Shown in pieces: positions 25,801 to 33,028 of a DNA stretch of 48,812 nt. A program made the translations under genes and the position numbers. Numbering within the stretch: position 1 is the stretch's first letter; every line of letters starts with the position of its first letter. A model generated the notes under the pieces. It was given only the letters and a program-made list of their open reading frames with translations, ran no database searches and had not been told where the DNA came from. Origin of the DNA: an uncultured Lachnospiraceae bacterium (GTDB taxonomy: Bacteria; Bacillota; Clostridia; Lachnospirales; Lachnospiraceae); assembly GCA_947626285.1 (NCBI GenBank), contig CANQRR010000026.1:1-48812 (forward strand), in the 5' to 3' direction.

Positions 25801-28504
25801 CCTCCTTAATCGTGACGATCAATGGCTTTATCTCCGGCTCTGTCGGTGTCGCGCCACCATCCTCTGTGTATTCCCTCTTGACATTGACCTGAACTTCCAG
25901 CGTATTCTTTTTCAATGTTTCAAACCAATGCTTCAGAAAGCTCTTCTTCGCAGACACTTTCAACGCCAATTCACCGCGGACAATCTTCACCGTGTGAGTG
26001 CCCGTGCTCTGTATGGGCGCCTCCGGGGTACTTTCAAGAGGCGTACCCTCAGCTACTTTTCTCCACCTGTATGCATCATCTGCAATCAACTTATCATTCT
26101 CTGCATCCCGACTACCTTCGGAATCCATCGACCGACTCAAGTCGATCTCGAGCGCAGACTTCGTGCCCGCTACCGTACTCACGGAAGCTACATCCTCCGG
26201 CCACGGCTCATACTCGACAGAAAGAGTATACCTTCTCGTAGCGGTACATCTGGTCTCGTAGGAACCGTCCGTCTCAGAAGCAGTCTCATGCTGATCTGTT
26301 CGCACACCCGGATTATCCGGATCTTCCTTCCACTGATATGTCAACATACCCAAAATATCGCCCTCATGCGCCTCTCCGCCGGTCTGAGTCACGCTGTCTT
26401 CTCCCACTGCAGGGAGGTACGAATAAGGAATCGAAATCGACTTCGTTTCGCTCAGCCCTTCCGTTTCATCGCTGATAATCATGTCGACTTCCTCATCCGC
26501 CTGAGCCGTGGCGATCGGCGCTGTGGACGTCTCACCGCCCGTACCGGAAATTTTTGCTCCGGCTCCACTGTCCTTTCCAAGGATTAATTCACCCAACAGG
26601 CTGTCAAGACCCTTTGGATATTTCCCCAAATGCGCACTTGCGTAGCGCTCCAGATACTCCCAGTAGTAGTGGCTGCCATTCTTTTCACCATCGTTGTGCT
26701 CCAACTCCTCCATCAGTGCCTTTGCGATCTCCATAGGCTTGACCTTTTCTCCCATGTAGATAACTTCCGTATCTTCTACATCGCGCGGAAGCAGACCCAC
26801 GTTCACCGTGACACGCGGGAAACCTTTGGAGGGATGCTCATCAGATTCCCATCCTTCCACACTGGCACCCTTATTCTTCTCCTTGTGATATCTGTCCAAT
26901 GTGCCAGAAGATTTTGATTCGTCTTCTGGATAATAGACATAGTTCATGTCTTTGTCCTGACCGTTGGTGAGCACTGCATTGCCGCCGATAAAATCCTCCT
27001 TCGCCCGGAGCGTGATCGTGGATTTCCAGACCTCAAGCGAAGCCGCGCCGATCGCACAGCCCGGGATCTCCTGTCCCGTCCAGCGGATATAGTACATACC
27101 CTTTTCATCACCTGTACCGGCATCTCCATCCCAACACAATTGTGCCTTTTTTACTTTTTCTCCGGAGCCGTCCCCCTCCTTGACCCAGATATCCTTACCT
27201 TCAGCGGAAAGTGGTTGTGTTTCACCTTCAATCGTAATCTTACCATCCTTGTTCAGACGAATCAGCTTCTCACTGCCACGTTCTTCCGTCCGAGCTACCA
27301 AATCGAAGCGTGGGTCGATATAATCCTGCACCGTGTAATTTTCAAGCTTGAAAACAATGTCATCGAGGATATCACTAAACGCTTTTTCCATAGTAATGTC
27401 GCCCGTTACCGCAATAAACTCATTGTCTGAGGATATAGCTTTAAGAAAATCTTCGGCATCGTCAAGCGGTTGTCCTGCACTTGGCAACATAACGCAGTAA
27501 ATCTTCCACCCGGCTGCCTTCAGACTCTTAGCGGCTGCCTTTGCATCCTCTTTATCTCCTCCCTTGTCTGTGAGGGAATCGTCCACACCATCTGTAAAAA
27601 CTATCAGATATCTGGACGCTTCTTTACCTGCTTCGGCCGCCTCAGAACCCGGTCCGTTTGGTGCTCTGTCCTCTAGATATGTCTGAAATGCCTCCAAGCC
27701 TGATTGCACATTAGTGCCTCCGGTCATCACATAATTGTACTGGTCTATGCCGGTTTTCCCTTCATCAGACTTCGACGTCTCATAAGCTGTGGCACTGCCG
27801 TCCCCGCGTTTCAGATTCAGAACCGCAGTACTTTCCTTTGGATTATTGGTCCAGTCCAGCATTACCAAATGGCTCAGTTTATTTTCCTGCAGCGCTTTAT
27901 AAGTGCTGAAACGAACCGCCGACACCTCACTATCTGGAGATTTCCTGTCCAGTTCATTTACGAAATTTCCCAAAGTCTCCTGCAAAACCTCTTTCTTGAT
28001 TTTACCGGAATCTTCTTTTCTGTAGACATACGAATAAGAAAGCCGATGGCTTTCAGGACAAAACACGCAGCCAAGTTTGTAATTATCAGAGTCATCTTCA
28101 ATCAAATAAAACTTACATGGACCAGTCTTAGTAAACGCTCCCTCCTCACTTGCAGATGTAACAGAAGGCCCGGACGCTCCGTCATGCCCTATGTCAGATT
28201 CAGCTCCCGCCTCACTGTAAAATTGCAATTCGTCTTTCCTACTCGTTTTTTTCTCGTATGCCTCCACCGGTCGGAACTCTTTTCCGGTGCCAAGAGCGCG
28301 CACCGTACTCAGCGTACTGGTAGAGTTCACATAATACCACCCTGCTCTTTCTTCCTTTTCTGGACTCAATTTACTACCATTGTTGATTCCCGCGAGAACT
28401 CTTGGACTTCCACTATCTGTTATCTTTGCATAATATAAATCGTCAGTTTTCTCTGTACTCTTATCAACTTGTTCACACAAATTCTCCACTTCTTTATCAC
28501 TCAA
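19862..28504 (-). CDS. giant pilin-like wall adhesin, main C-terminal segment
   Basis: The longest open segment of a split surface-protein gene. The frame is open back to 28705, and the nominal TTG start has no ribosome site. Order from its N-terminus: end of a LamG-like domain (LWIDEVYVYNRALSDKEVEN); the second half of a vWA domain with the metal-site threonine in MTGGTNVQSG (about 27.71 kb) and VFTDGVDD (about 27.59 kb). Then come many beta domains of Spy0128/FctA and Cna-B type (GVYKYVLKEV, GTYQYTIEEV, GTYQYEVREN) and a DUF11-like domain (DITYEITWMNPNKTA). Next are a 1.2-kb acidic repeat insertion, a PPQTEQTE-rich linker, two further Cna-B-like domains, and an EEETETETE spacer. The tail is AAKTGDETP, a hydrophobic helix and SRSRRKKML. 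This is a wall-anchored or pilus-like adhesin; no sortase is in the window. Confidence 0.85.
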   Translation of the reverse strand: MSDKEVENLCEQVDKSTEKTDDLYYAKITDSGSPRVLAGINNGSKLSPEKEERAGWYYVNSTSTLSTVRALGTGKEFRPVEAYEKKTSRKDELQFYSEAGAESDIGHDGASGPSVTSASEEGAFTKTGPCKFYLIEDDSDNYKLGCVFCPESHRLSYSYVYRKEDSGKIKKEVLQETLGNFVNELDRKSPDSEVSAVRFSTYKALQENKLSHLVMLDWTNNPKESTAVLNLKRGDGSATAYETSKSDEGKTGIDQYNYVMTGGTNVQSGLEAFQTYLEDRAPNGPGSEAAEAGKEASRYLIVFTDGVDDSLTDKGGDKEDAKAAAKSLKAAGWKIYCVMLPSAGQPLDDAEDFLKAISSDNEFIAVTGDITMEKAFSDILDDIVFKLENYTVQDYIDPRFDLVARTEERGSEKLIRLNKDGKITIEGETQPLSAEGKDIWVKEGDGSGEKVKKAQLCWDGDAGTGDEKGMYYIRWTGQEIPGCAIGAASLEVWKSTITLRAKEDFIGGNAVLTNGQDKDMNYVYYPEDESKSSGTLDRYHKEKNKGASVEGWESDEHPSKGFPRVTVNVGLLPRDVEDTEVIYMGEKVKPMEIAKALMEELEHNDGEKNGSHYYWEYLERYASAHLGKYPKGLDSLLGELILGKDSGAGAKISGTGGETSTAPIATAQADEEVDMIISDETEGLSETKSISIPYSYLPAVGEDSVTQTGGEAHEGDILGMLTYQWKEDPDNPGVRTDQHETASETDGSYETRCTATRRYTLSVEYEPWPEDVASVSTVAGTKSALEIDLSRSMDSEGSRDAENDKLIADDAYRWRKVAEGTPLESTPEAPIQSTGTHTVKIVRGELALKVSAKKSFLKHWFETLKKNTLEVQVNVKREYTEDGGATPTEPEIKPLIVTIKEDDYKAAIETAGSDDDTVSFFTYYADGESTGVPSGNANHPYTDDDPQILPIGTYTLTLAENSLFKTLKYVDPETTDYKNHFTIGSSGDIDETDPTRQEDPTKDDDDETIGNPDSEKEGIENYIAEEIRDSENPASIGFYLGTDPDAHKPNGTYLDDRLGMVEVDLETGSLEVSKKVEGEAGETDKEFTFVVTLYNGEPEDGNIATDIDGTFGSMEFKEGVAEFTLKAGENETASFLPAGLTYTVVEKDNAAYTVNVVHKTEDEDSVSGLSEVDSIAVDSEDGTTEIIMETPETTETAETTGISEISEPTGTPETTETSGVAETTEITGNRELLDISKKAGEPIDTSLAEEHPKTVQGTIEAGKKEIEAFTNKRMPAKATLKVTKKLNMNGNTVPEGGYMFTFSLAPVVDSEGNSEDTQGDPVKEKLKEEGSAAITKTVTFATESTEEDDALTEEITNFFQDLQFKQPGVYKYVLKEVIEERKPGIIYDNTEYTVTVTVKEGEAESWGDLKAEVSVAKKGAEESEPDTSGEATFANRYATGNLTVSKTVEGDEGDKNKAFNFSVTLYKSDENKATEVSGSYDDSIDGMNFTEGIATFTLKHGEHKTAKGLPAGLSYTVEETEADKDGYGTFKEGNKGTIPVDGSATAEFINMKPVAEVTLQGSKKYEGGTLSDELFTFRLTAVDGAPMPEGTIGNSITTTNDTEGSFSFGRIMYHTSGTYQYTIEEVQGSEEENPTIIYDKTIYDVTVTVDDDDSDGKLDTSVVYQARDADTAEKAEFTNFTPLKTESVPNADEEVYPGQDITYEITWMNPNKTAAEVWVTDALDENVTFVSAKADGFGEDVVTYDPSSRTVTWNLGSQAGGAYGKVTLTVKVNESAVKTIENRAMVKVNEQSAVTNKVENPVENPDAVLPVDVTLHVEKSLTSAEGIDLPEKPYGFTFELRAADANPDADPLKKMLLGTSSGEDVDSTTGTKSVTVTVGPPTWTAEKELAELTYTEAGTYQYEVRENFGSDSEGTYAGITYDGTVYKVTVTVTETTDTTGARALAAKVMIDDGESEPIDSDLPATVKFTNTYNKEQVNVVLQGHKVLENGTLESGQFTFELRPVSAEVEEETTPALANIAMIGEELDDVVEPDGQMPQTDLAEQSEPTSQADGEMQSETTLQTDLIEQSEPTSQTDGEVQSELTPLTEAAEQGGLTSQTDGEVQSESTPQTEAVEQSEQVSQTEAVEQSEQTPLTEAAEQGDMTSPAGAEAQSDPPTETDASMMKRSASMKGGQSFLGTARLDGGSFLGTAPVSNGRSFSGAASVRRRSVVRSAPAMLSDDIIVEPVDESSLEPAAESAQEPIPEMDVNLDEMDVLEEESEIEQGSEAETTPEAEWTDPAAEDTGDIVPQITDDTVVDADLDVVIEEEEPVDLEQNDVLEEEIIDISDDESLEVSEGGVDAGTDDDFAGSEESSLENGTDTVEESETEEILELDQTIEMIGEPVKITSVPDMDEADGIDGLNEISEPTTKIISLAADRVPMPAGTKDGVAIAMNSGSGMFDFGSIVYDKPGEYHYTITEQVDNTVNNVEFDKTSYDVTVVVKWNESKELFVESVEYLPKDEAGTSGAPRSQAEFTNTWKEPETEPTETDPPQTEQTESNPPQTEQTETNPPQTDPPQTETNPPSVGSLTVTKVNRDATTNETIVLTDAQFYVALFADSTLTQRVGDVKTLSFPGNGSSASATFSNLPAGTYYVAETNTSGTPMSGGEYSGGVYSARYANGQQVTIAGNGSSAAFSFENVFSTLPDLQHYKNIKELIITKNVTDGAGAALQTNEVFYAGIFADAGYTQLAGHVSRNIVPFEMGGNSSASATVQVMVPSEGVTQLYVTEVDANGAPVTNSGSFPYKVSVVGGSLSLNINSGSQSVTITNTANEETEEETETETEITEEEFESEGAGSGGVGSGATAAKTGDETPIEKMLLLMAISLAMTLLIGSRSRRKKML
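19883..19944 (+). terminator. terminator for the solute-binding gene inside the adhesin's coding end
   Basis: GCTCCTGCTG (19883-19892) and CAGCAGGAGC (19928-19937) are perfect 10-base complements followed by ATTTTTT. The long 35-base loop contains its own GCAATG-T-CATTGC hairpin. It lies 27 bases past the solute-binding stop codon and overlaps the codons of the adhesin's membrane helix. Confidence 0.45.
22028..22387 (-). repeat. 24/12-residue tandem repeat inside an adhesin domain
   Basis: Six units in frame. Three 24-residue copies start DLAEQSEPTSQADGEMQS, DLIEQSEPTSQTDGEVQS and EAAEQGGLTSQTDGEVQS. Two 12-residue half units follow (EAVEQSEQVSQT, EAVEQSEQTPLT), then one diverged 24-residue copy. 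At DNA level this is a 72/36-base minisatellite in a region rich in E, Q, S and T. Confidence 0.8.
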
Positions 28505-28705
28505 AGCACGATTATAGACATATACCTCATCTATCCATAAGTCAGGAACCCCACTTATATCATTTACATTCGGACCTCCAAGGATAATCCGTGGTTTTCC
28601 GCTTATGGAAGATTTAATTTTTCCTGTTCCTTCATCATAAGTAACTTTTTTCCCGTCATAATATGGTACAATTTTCCCATTTTCAAAGACAAATGTAAAA
28701 ATATG

Positions 28706-28708
28706 CTA
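28706..28708 (-). other. in-frame TAG codon interrupting the adhesin
   Basis: The frame reads ALNNN-TAG-HIFTFVFENGKIVPYY, with the LamG-like domain continuing in the same frame on both sides. In related LamG domains this position, NNNWHIF, is tryptophan, so a single TGG to TAG change accounts for it. Confidence 0.75.
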
Positions 28709-29560
28709 GTTATTATTCAACGCTTCAGTCTTTGTCGTTCCAACGTTAATCTTCTTAGTATCTATTTCCAAAACATTACCATTTTTGTCCTCCAATCTCA
28801 ACCATCTGCCACTATCACCACTGCTGCGAGTACCACGAAACAGGGCATAGTATTCCCCTTCTTCTCTTGACATTTTCTCATCACCTATATAGAAAATGTT
28901 TTGATCGTGATCCCTTGCTAAATCAGCATTGTTCCATTTCAAGGCAAAAGAAATCGTAAATGTTTTGCTATTTTCCAACACAGCATCCAATAAATAGTCA
29001 GCTTTACTATTATTCTTATATAATTGTATACATGCCTTCTGCTTCCCACTATTAGAATAAAATGTTGAGGTACCATTCAACACTTCTGCTTTATCTTCAT
29101 CTGTCGCTTCTGGCGCACTATTCTTAAGATTTCGATTATCTGGACTATCCTGGTCCCCAAATGTGTATTTCCCGATTAATCCGTCCTCCAATGTTTTTAT
29201 CTTCTTTATCTCATCTTCCGATGATATTTCGCCGTCCCAATATCCAAGCGGCACATACTCCTTCGTGCTTTCGCGTCCGTCATACACAAAATATGTATAA
29301 TCACCATAATCCAATAAGGAATTACTGGTTTTATTACTTTCTAATTCTAATATATAATCCACCTGTTCTTTCGTGAGCCACGGGGTACCATCCCCCAACT
29401 CATCAAGTGCACTCTTCTGTTTAGAATCAACCCTGACAATAGCCTTCTCCTTGTCTTTATCACTATTAAAGTCTGATACGAAAGCCATTGAACCAGAGGC
29501 ATCCAGAATAAGCCCGACATCCGCCAGGTTTGATCCCGCAAACCATGATTCCAGAGTCAC
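28706..29560 (-). CDS. giant adhesin, vWA start plus LamG-like segment
   Basis: The middle piece of the broken adhesin gene. Translation contains LESWFAGSNLADVGLILD and then ASGSM, the DxSxS metal-ion site that opens a vWA domain. After it comes not the rest of the vWA fold but a LamG/concanavalin-like domain (TFTISFALKWNNADL, NIFYIGDEK, GRWLRLEDKNGN). The piece ends at TAG 28706-28708, after which the same frame continues in the downstream segment. The nominal GTG start at 29558-29560 has no ribosome site; the frame is open upstream (KIHKATGGENDPRTFDV) to the frameshift region. It belongs to one gene with the segments on either side. Confidence 0.75.
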   Translation of the reverse strand: MTLESWFAGSNLADVGLILDASGSMAFVSDFNSDKDKEKAIVRVDSKQKSALDELGDGTPWLTKEQVDYILELESNKTSNSLLDYGDYTYFVYDGRESTKEYVPLGYWDGEISSEDEIKKIKTLEDGLIGKYTFGDQDSPDNRNLKNSAPEATDEDKAEVLNGTSTFYSNSGKQKACIQLYKNNSKADYLLDAVLENSKTFTISFALKWNNADLARDHDQNIFYIGDEKMSREEGEYYALFRGTRSSGDSGRWLRLEDKNGNVLEIDTKKINVGTTKTEALNNN

Positions 29561-30216
29561 ATCAAAAGTGCGAGGATCATTTTCTCCTCCCGTTGCCTTG
29601 TGTATCTTCGCCGTCTTGTCCGTGTGAAGCCCCGCCGAAGTGTTATAGACTTTATCGTCCTCATCAGGAAACGTAAGTCCTCCCCCCCCGAAGTATCCTT
29701 TTCCTTAAGCTCCTTATATTCTTGCTGCGTCAATGTGTCTTTCTGAGGATCTTCCATGTAATCCTCAAAGGCCGCTCCAAAATCCCGCCCTAAAACTTTC
29801 TCATCGGAAGAATAAAACACATGGATTTTTACCAGATGAACTAATGGATCATAGCTAACCCGAACGATATTATCTTCGATTTTAGCCGCAGTCTGCCCTG
29901 CCGTCAAAGAAAATGCAGTAAATTTCTCACCATCGTAGGGGGCAGGCTGCACCTCCCAAGGCTTTTCTTCAGAGGTCAAAGTTTTATCTTCAGATTCCCT
30001 GGTTCCATCTGTATGCCAGTGTTCTACAATAACATGCGTGGATGGAGCCTCTTCAGCCCTCGCTTTCTCAATGCTAACACCGACCCCAGACACCACTATA
30101 CACAAGCACAGCAATCCCGCTACCAGTCTACTCCACCACATTCCTTTTGCCCTGTTGTTCATCATTCTATTTCCCCTTCTCGTCGTTCTCTTTGTCATTC
30201 TTACTTTCCCTTTCAT
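29557..30216 (-). CDS. giant adhesin, signal-peptide segment
   Basis: The true 5' end of the adhesin gene. After a basic leader rich in R and K (MTKRTTRRGNR, MMNNRAKGMWW) comes a signal peptide, RLVAGLLCLCIVVSGVGV, with likely cleavage near KARAEE. The mature start THVIVEHWHTDGTRES leads into a domain of about 110 residues, then TQQEYKELKEK. Beyond about 29.70 kb the frame is spurious (ITLRRGFTRTRRRRYTR), because one base is missing relative to the downstream frame. The first ATG follows GGGTGAAAGC; the later ATGs at MTKRTT and MMNNR are alternatives. Confidence 0.75.
   Translation of the reverse strand: MKGKVRMTKRTTRRGNRMMNNRAKGMWWSRLVAGLLCLCIVVSGVGVSIEKARAEEAPSTHVIVEHWHTDGTRESEDKTLTSEEKPWEVQPAPYDGEKFTAFSLTAGQTAAKIEDNIVRVSYDPLVHLVKIHVFYSSDEKVLGRDFGAAFEDYMEDPQKDTLTQQEYKELKEKDTSGGEDLRFLMRTIKSITLRRGFTRTRRRRYTRQREEKMILALLM
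29682..29706 (-). other. frameshift zone at a G8 run in the adhesin
   Basis: The coding strand here has an A4 run and an 8-base G run (29682-29689). Adding one base in either run joins the upstream frame to the downstream one. A correction in the A run gives LKEKGYFGGGGLTFPDEDD, the more natural protein; one in the G run gives DTSGGGGLTF. Confidence 0.7.
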
Positions 30217-30357
30217 GCTTTCACCCCGCTACAATTTCCTTTGAATTTAGACCTTTTCAAGTCTCGGAATATGATTTTTGTATCTTGCAAATTCATGCTT
30301 TGTGTTTTCAGTCATTTTTGCTAATTTTCTTTTTAAAAATGCCAAAAGTTATATAAA

Positions 30358-30387
30358 ATTATACCATATGAAAATATAAAATGTAAA
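30358..30387 (-). promoter_or_regulatory. promoter of the giant adhesin gene
   Basis: TTTACA and TATAAT with an 18-base spacer on the minus strand, giving an untranslated leader of about 135 bases. Confidence 0.55.
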
Positions 30388-30607
30388 TATCTGGACTGAC
30401 TTATTTTATAAAATTATTTCTCCTCATCACATTTTTCCAATCCTATTTTTCATTCATTCAATACGGTTTTATAAATATTATGAAATGTTATTTTAATTAT
30501 TTTGAAATATTTCATTGCAAAATGAGCATTTATGTGTTATCCTATGGAAAACAAATGATAAATCAAATCTCAGGAAATCTTCTGCGGAGTTCTCCGTATT
30601 TTCCTAT

Positions 30608-30635
30608 TTGAAAAAGGAATCAACTGTGTTATAGT
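30608..30635 (+). promoter_or_regulatory. promoter of the Rpn-like gene
   Basis: TTGAAA and TATAGT with a 16-base spacer. The AAAGGAGG ribosome site begins right after the -10 box, so the predicted leader would be very short. Confidence 0.45.
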
Positions 30636-30648
30636 AAAGGAGGAACAG

Positions 30649-31542
30649 ATGAACAAAAAACTAAATAGCGCAATGAACGTACCTATTGCACCGCTTAAGG
30701 AGCTGAATCTTTCGGCACGTTTCCTTTTTGACGAGGTGATGGAGGATCCGCAGACGCAACAGGACGTCCTAAGCATCATCTTCGGCAGGGAAATCCCGCT
30801 CGTGAAATACGGCACCACGGAAAAAGAGTTTCGCCTGACGCCGTTAGCGCGGTCGATCCGGATGGACCTGTTCTCGATTGACGAGAATGAAATTGTCTAC
30901 AACACTGAAATGCAAGACAAAAAGAAATCGGATCTGGCGAAAAGGAGTCGGTATTATCAGGCGCTGATGGATACTTCACTTCTCGCACCGGGCGTGCTGG
31001 ATTACAACAGCCTGAACCAGACTTATCTGATCGTAATTATGACCTTCGATCTTTTTGGCTTTCAAAAGTATCGCTATACTTTTGTTCCGACGTGCAGGGA
31101 GGTTGAAGGCTGTGAGCTGGAGGATGGCGCGATTCGGATCTTTCTTAACACGAAAGGGAAGAATGATGCAGAGGTGCCGAAAGAGCTGGTCGATTTTCTG
31201 CACTATGTAGAAAACACGACCGACGCAATGGCCACCCGGACGGACAGCGAACGGATCCGCCGCATCCACGAGCGGGTAAGAAGGGTGCGTTCCAGTGAGG
31301 AGGTTGGCGTGAGGTATTTGCGAGCATTGGAAGAAAAGAACGAGGAAAGAGAAGAGGGCAGAGAGGAAGGCCGTGAGGAAGGCAGGGAAGAAGGCCGTGA
31401 GGAGGGCAGGGAGGAGATCAACCAGCTAGTCGCACGGCTGATCGCGGACGGACGCACGGAAGATCTGCTGAAATCTACGCAGGATAAGGAATATCAGGAG
31501 AAACTGCTGGTGGAATATAATATCAGAAAGCAGGCTGAATAG
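30649..31542 (+). CDS. Rpn / PD-(D/E)XK nuclease-like transposase-family protein
   Basis: A 297-residue cytoplasmic protein of the Rpn/PD-(D/E)XK family. The nuclease core is visible: RSIRMDLFSIDENEIVYNTE with R71-x-D73 and E87-x-Q89, the usual RxD...ExQ arrangement. LSARFLFDEVMEDPQTQQD is the N-terminal family signature. Such proteins promote RecA-independent recombination or act as DNA endonucleases and are often present in many copies per genome. From about residue 230 the protein turns into REEGREEGREEG repeats and ends with a helical tail. It is flanked by its own promoter and a separate promoter for the next gene. A truncated relative lies at 47.99 kb. Confidence 0.85.
   Translation: MNKKLNSAMNVPIAPLKELNLSARFLFDEVMEDPQTQQDVLSIIFGREIPLVKYGTTEKEFRLTPLARSIRMDLFSIDENEIVYNTEMQDKKKSDLAKRSRYYQALMDTSLLAPGVLDYNSLNQTYLIVIMTFDLFGFQKYRYTFVPTCREVEGCELEDGAIRIFLNTKGKNDAEVPKELVDFLHYVENTTDAMATRTDSERIRRIHERVRRVRSSEEVGVRYLRALEEKNEEREEGREEGREEGREEGREEGREEINQLVARLIADGRTEDLLKSTQDKEYQEKLLVEYNIRKQAE
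31351..31416 (+). repeat. 12-base tandem repeat encoding EEGR units
   Basis: Five and a half 12-base units such as GAAGAGGGCAGA and GAGGAAGGCCGT, coding for EEGR. Third positions vary while the peptide is unchanged, so the protein sequence appears to be kept by selection. Confidence 0.85.
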
Positions 31543-31572
31543 CCAAACAATTGTGCAATAATTATTTCCCTC

Positions 31573-31600
31573 TTGACCTTCCGCCAACTTTGAGTATACT
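31573..31600 (+). promoter_or_regulatory. promoter of the second MATE gene
   Basis: TTGACC and TATACT with a 16-base spacer, 24 bases before the MATE start codon. Confidence 0.65.
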
Positions 31601-31624
31601 GTTGTCGGAAGGAGTGATTCTTAC

Positions 31625-32977
31625 ATGACAAAGGATCTGACTACAGGCAGACCGATGGGCGTGATCGTCCGTTTCGCGCTGCCTGTTCTTTTGGCTATGT
31701 TGTTTCAACAGTTCTACAGTCTGGTGGATACGCTGATCGTCGGCCGGATCCTGGGTCCGGAGGCGCTGGCGGCCGTCGGCTCCACGGGTTCGTTCAACTT
31801 CATGGTGATCGGGTTCTGCAGCGGCGTGTGCGCGGGTTTCGCGATCCCGATGGCGCAGGCGTTCGGCGCGAAGAATGAGGAGGACCTGAAGACCTGCATC
31901 GGGAACAGTCTGTGGCTGTGCGTCGTGTTCTCAGTAGTGCTCTCGGTCGTCACAGGCGTTTTTTGCCGACAGATCCTGCGCCTGATGAACACGCCGGATG
32001 ATATTCTGGACCGGGCGTACTCCTACATCGTCGTGATCTTCTGGGGAATTCCCGTGACGTACCTCTACAACATGCTCGCCTGCATGATCCGCTCGATCGG
32101 CGACAGTAAGACGCCTGTGATCTTTCTCGGCATCGCGTCCGTGCTGAACATCATCCTGGACGTCTTCTTTATCACGGTAGTGAAGATGGACGTGATGGGC
32201 GCCGCCGTCGCCACAGTGCTGGCGCAGGGCGTGTCGGGACTTTTGTGCCTGTGGTACATCAAAAAGAAATTTTCCATCCTGCATCCGCGCAGGGAACATC
32301 TGCGCGTGAACGGCTGGTACATAAAGAAGCTCTGCGCGATGGGGATCCCCATGGGGCTCCAGTATTCCATCACCGCGATCGGCGGGCTCATCCTGCAGAC
32401 GGCTGTGAACTCGCTCGGCACGCTCTACGTGGCCGCCGTCGCGACAGGCAGCAAGACGAGCATGATGTTCTGCTGCGTCTTTGACGCGCTCGGGACGACG
32501 ACCGCCACCTACAGCGGACAGAACATCGGCGCGGGCAAGGTATCGCGCGTGCGGCAGGGCGTGAATGTCTGTATGCTGCTCGGCAGCATCTGGGCGATCC
32601 TCACTCTCCTGCTCTACTTTTTCGCCGGACACCTGCTGGCCGCGCTCTTCGTCGACCGCTCAAACACAGAGCTGATCGCGCTCATCCGCAGATTTCTGGT
32701 AGCGAACTCGCTTTTCTACATCCCGCTCGCTGCCGTGAATATCTACCGTTACTGCATCCAGGGGATCGGCTACAGCCAGGTGGCCATCCTTTCCGGGGCG
32801 ATGGAGCTCATCGGCCGGGGACTCATGGGACTCTTCCTCGTACCGGCGTTCGGCTTTGCCGCGGTCTGCTTCGCGAACCCGATGGCCTGGATCGCCGCCG
32901 ACCTGTTCCTGATCCCGGCGTATCTGCACTACACAAAAAAGCTGTCGCATCTGGAACCTGCGAACGCAGGCGCATAA
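31625..32977 (+). CDS. MATE family efflux transporter (second copy)
   Basis: A 450-residue, 12-helix exporter. The opening FALPVLLAMLFQQFYSLVDT and LIVGRILGPEALAAVGSTGS match the MATE signature, and the second half shows TYSGQNIGAGKVSRVRQGVN. It is clearly a paralogue of the transporter at 5.3 kb in layout, but differs throughout, so not a recent duplicate. GGAAGGAG lies upstream of the ATG. It is followed 51 bases later, on the same strand, by a GH93-like glycosidase and has no terminator before it, so the two likely form an operon. The substrate is unknown; the neighbour makes export or uptake of sugar-related compounds a weak guess only. Confidence 0.92.
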   Translation: MTKDLTTGRPMGVIVRFALPVLLAMLFQQFYSLVDTLIVGRILGPEALAAVGSTGSFNFMVIGFCSGVCAGFAIPMAQAFGAKNEEDLKTCIGNSLWLCVVFSVVLSVVTGVFCRQILRLMNTPDDILDRAYSYIVVIFWGIPVTYLYNMLACMIRSIGDSKTPVIFLGIASVLNIILDVFFITVVKMDVMGAAVATVLAQGVSGLLCLWYIKKKFSILHPRREHLRVNGWYIKKLCAMGIPMGLQYSITAIGGLILQTAVNSLGTLYVAAVATGSKTSMMFCCVFDALGTTTATYSGQNIGAGKVSRVRQGVNVCMLLGSIWAILTLLLYFFAGHLLAALFVDRSNTELIALIRRFLVANSLFYIPLAAVNIYRYCIQGIGYSQVAILSGAMELIGRGLMGLFLVPAFGFAAVCFANPMAWIAADLFLIPAYLHYTKKLSHLEPANAGA

Positions 32978-33028
32978 ATCATCAGATCATCTGCGGTCGA
33001 CGCAGAGTGTGAGCAAAGGAGGTTTACC

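Larger units (their letters stand above)
30217..30648. other. AT-rich divergent intergenic region
   Basis: 432 bases between the divergent adhesin and Rpn-like genes. It holds one promoter for each (described separately) and a leader of about 140 bases ahead of the adhesin. I see no further gene, hairpin of note or recognisable riboswitch. Confidence 0.5.

Noticed and set aside
25364-26587. 407-codon plus-strand frame opposite the giant adhesin
   Set aside because: No family resemblance and unlikely composition (Arg/Ile/Leu-rich); the adhesin frame explains this DNA.
28706-28708. TAG read as pyrrolysine or another recoded amino acid
   Set aside because: Nothing in the window (no pyl genes, suppressor tRNA or other in-frame TAGs) supports recoding, and a Trp codon mutation is simpler.
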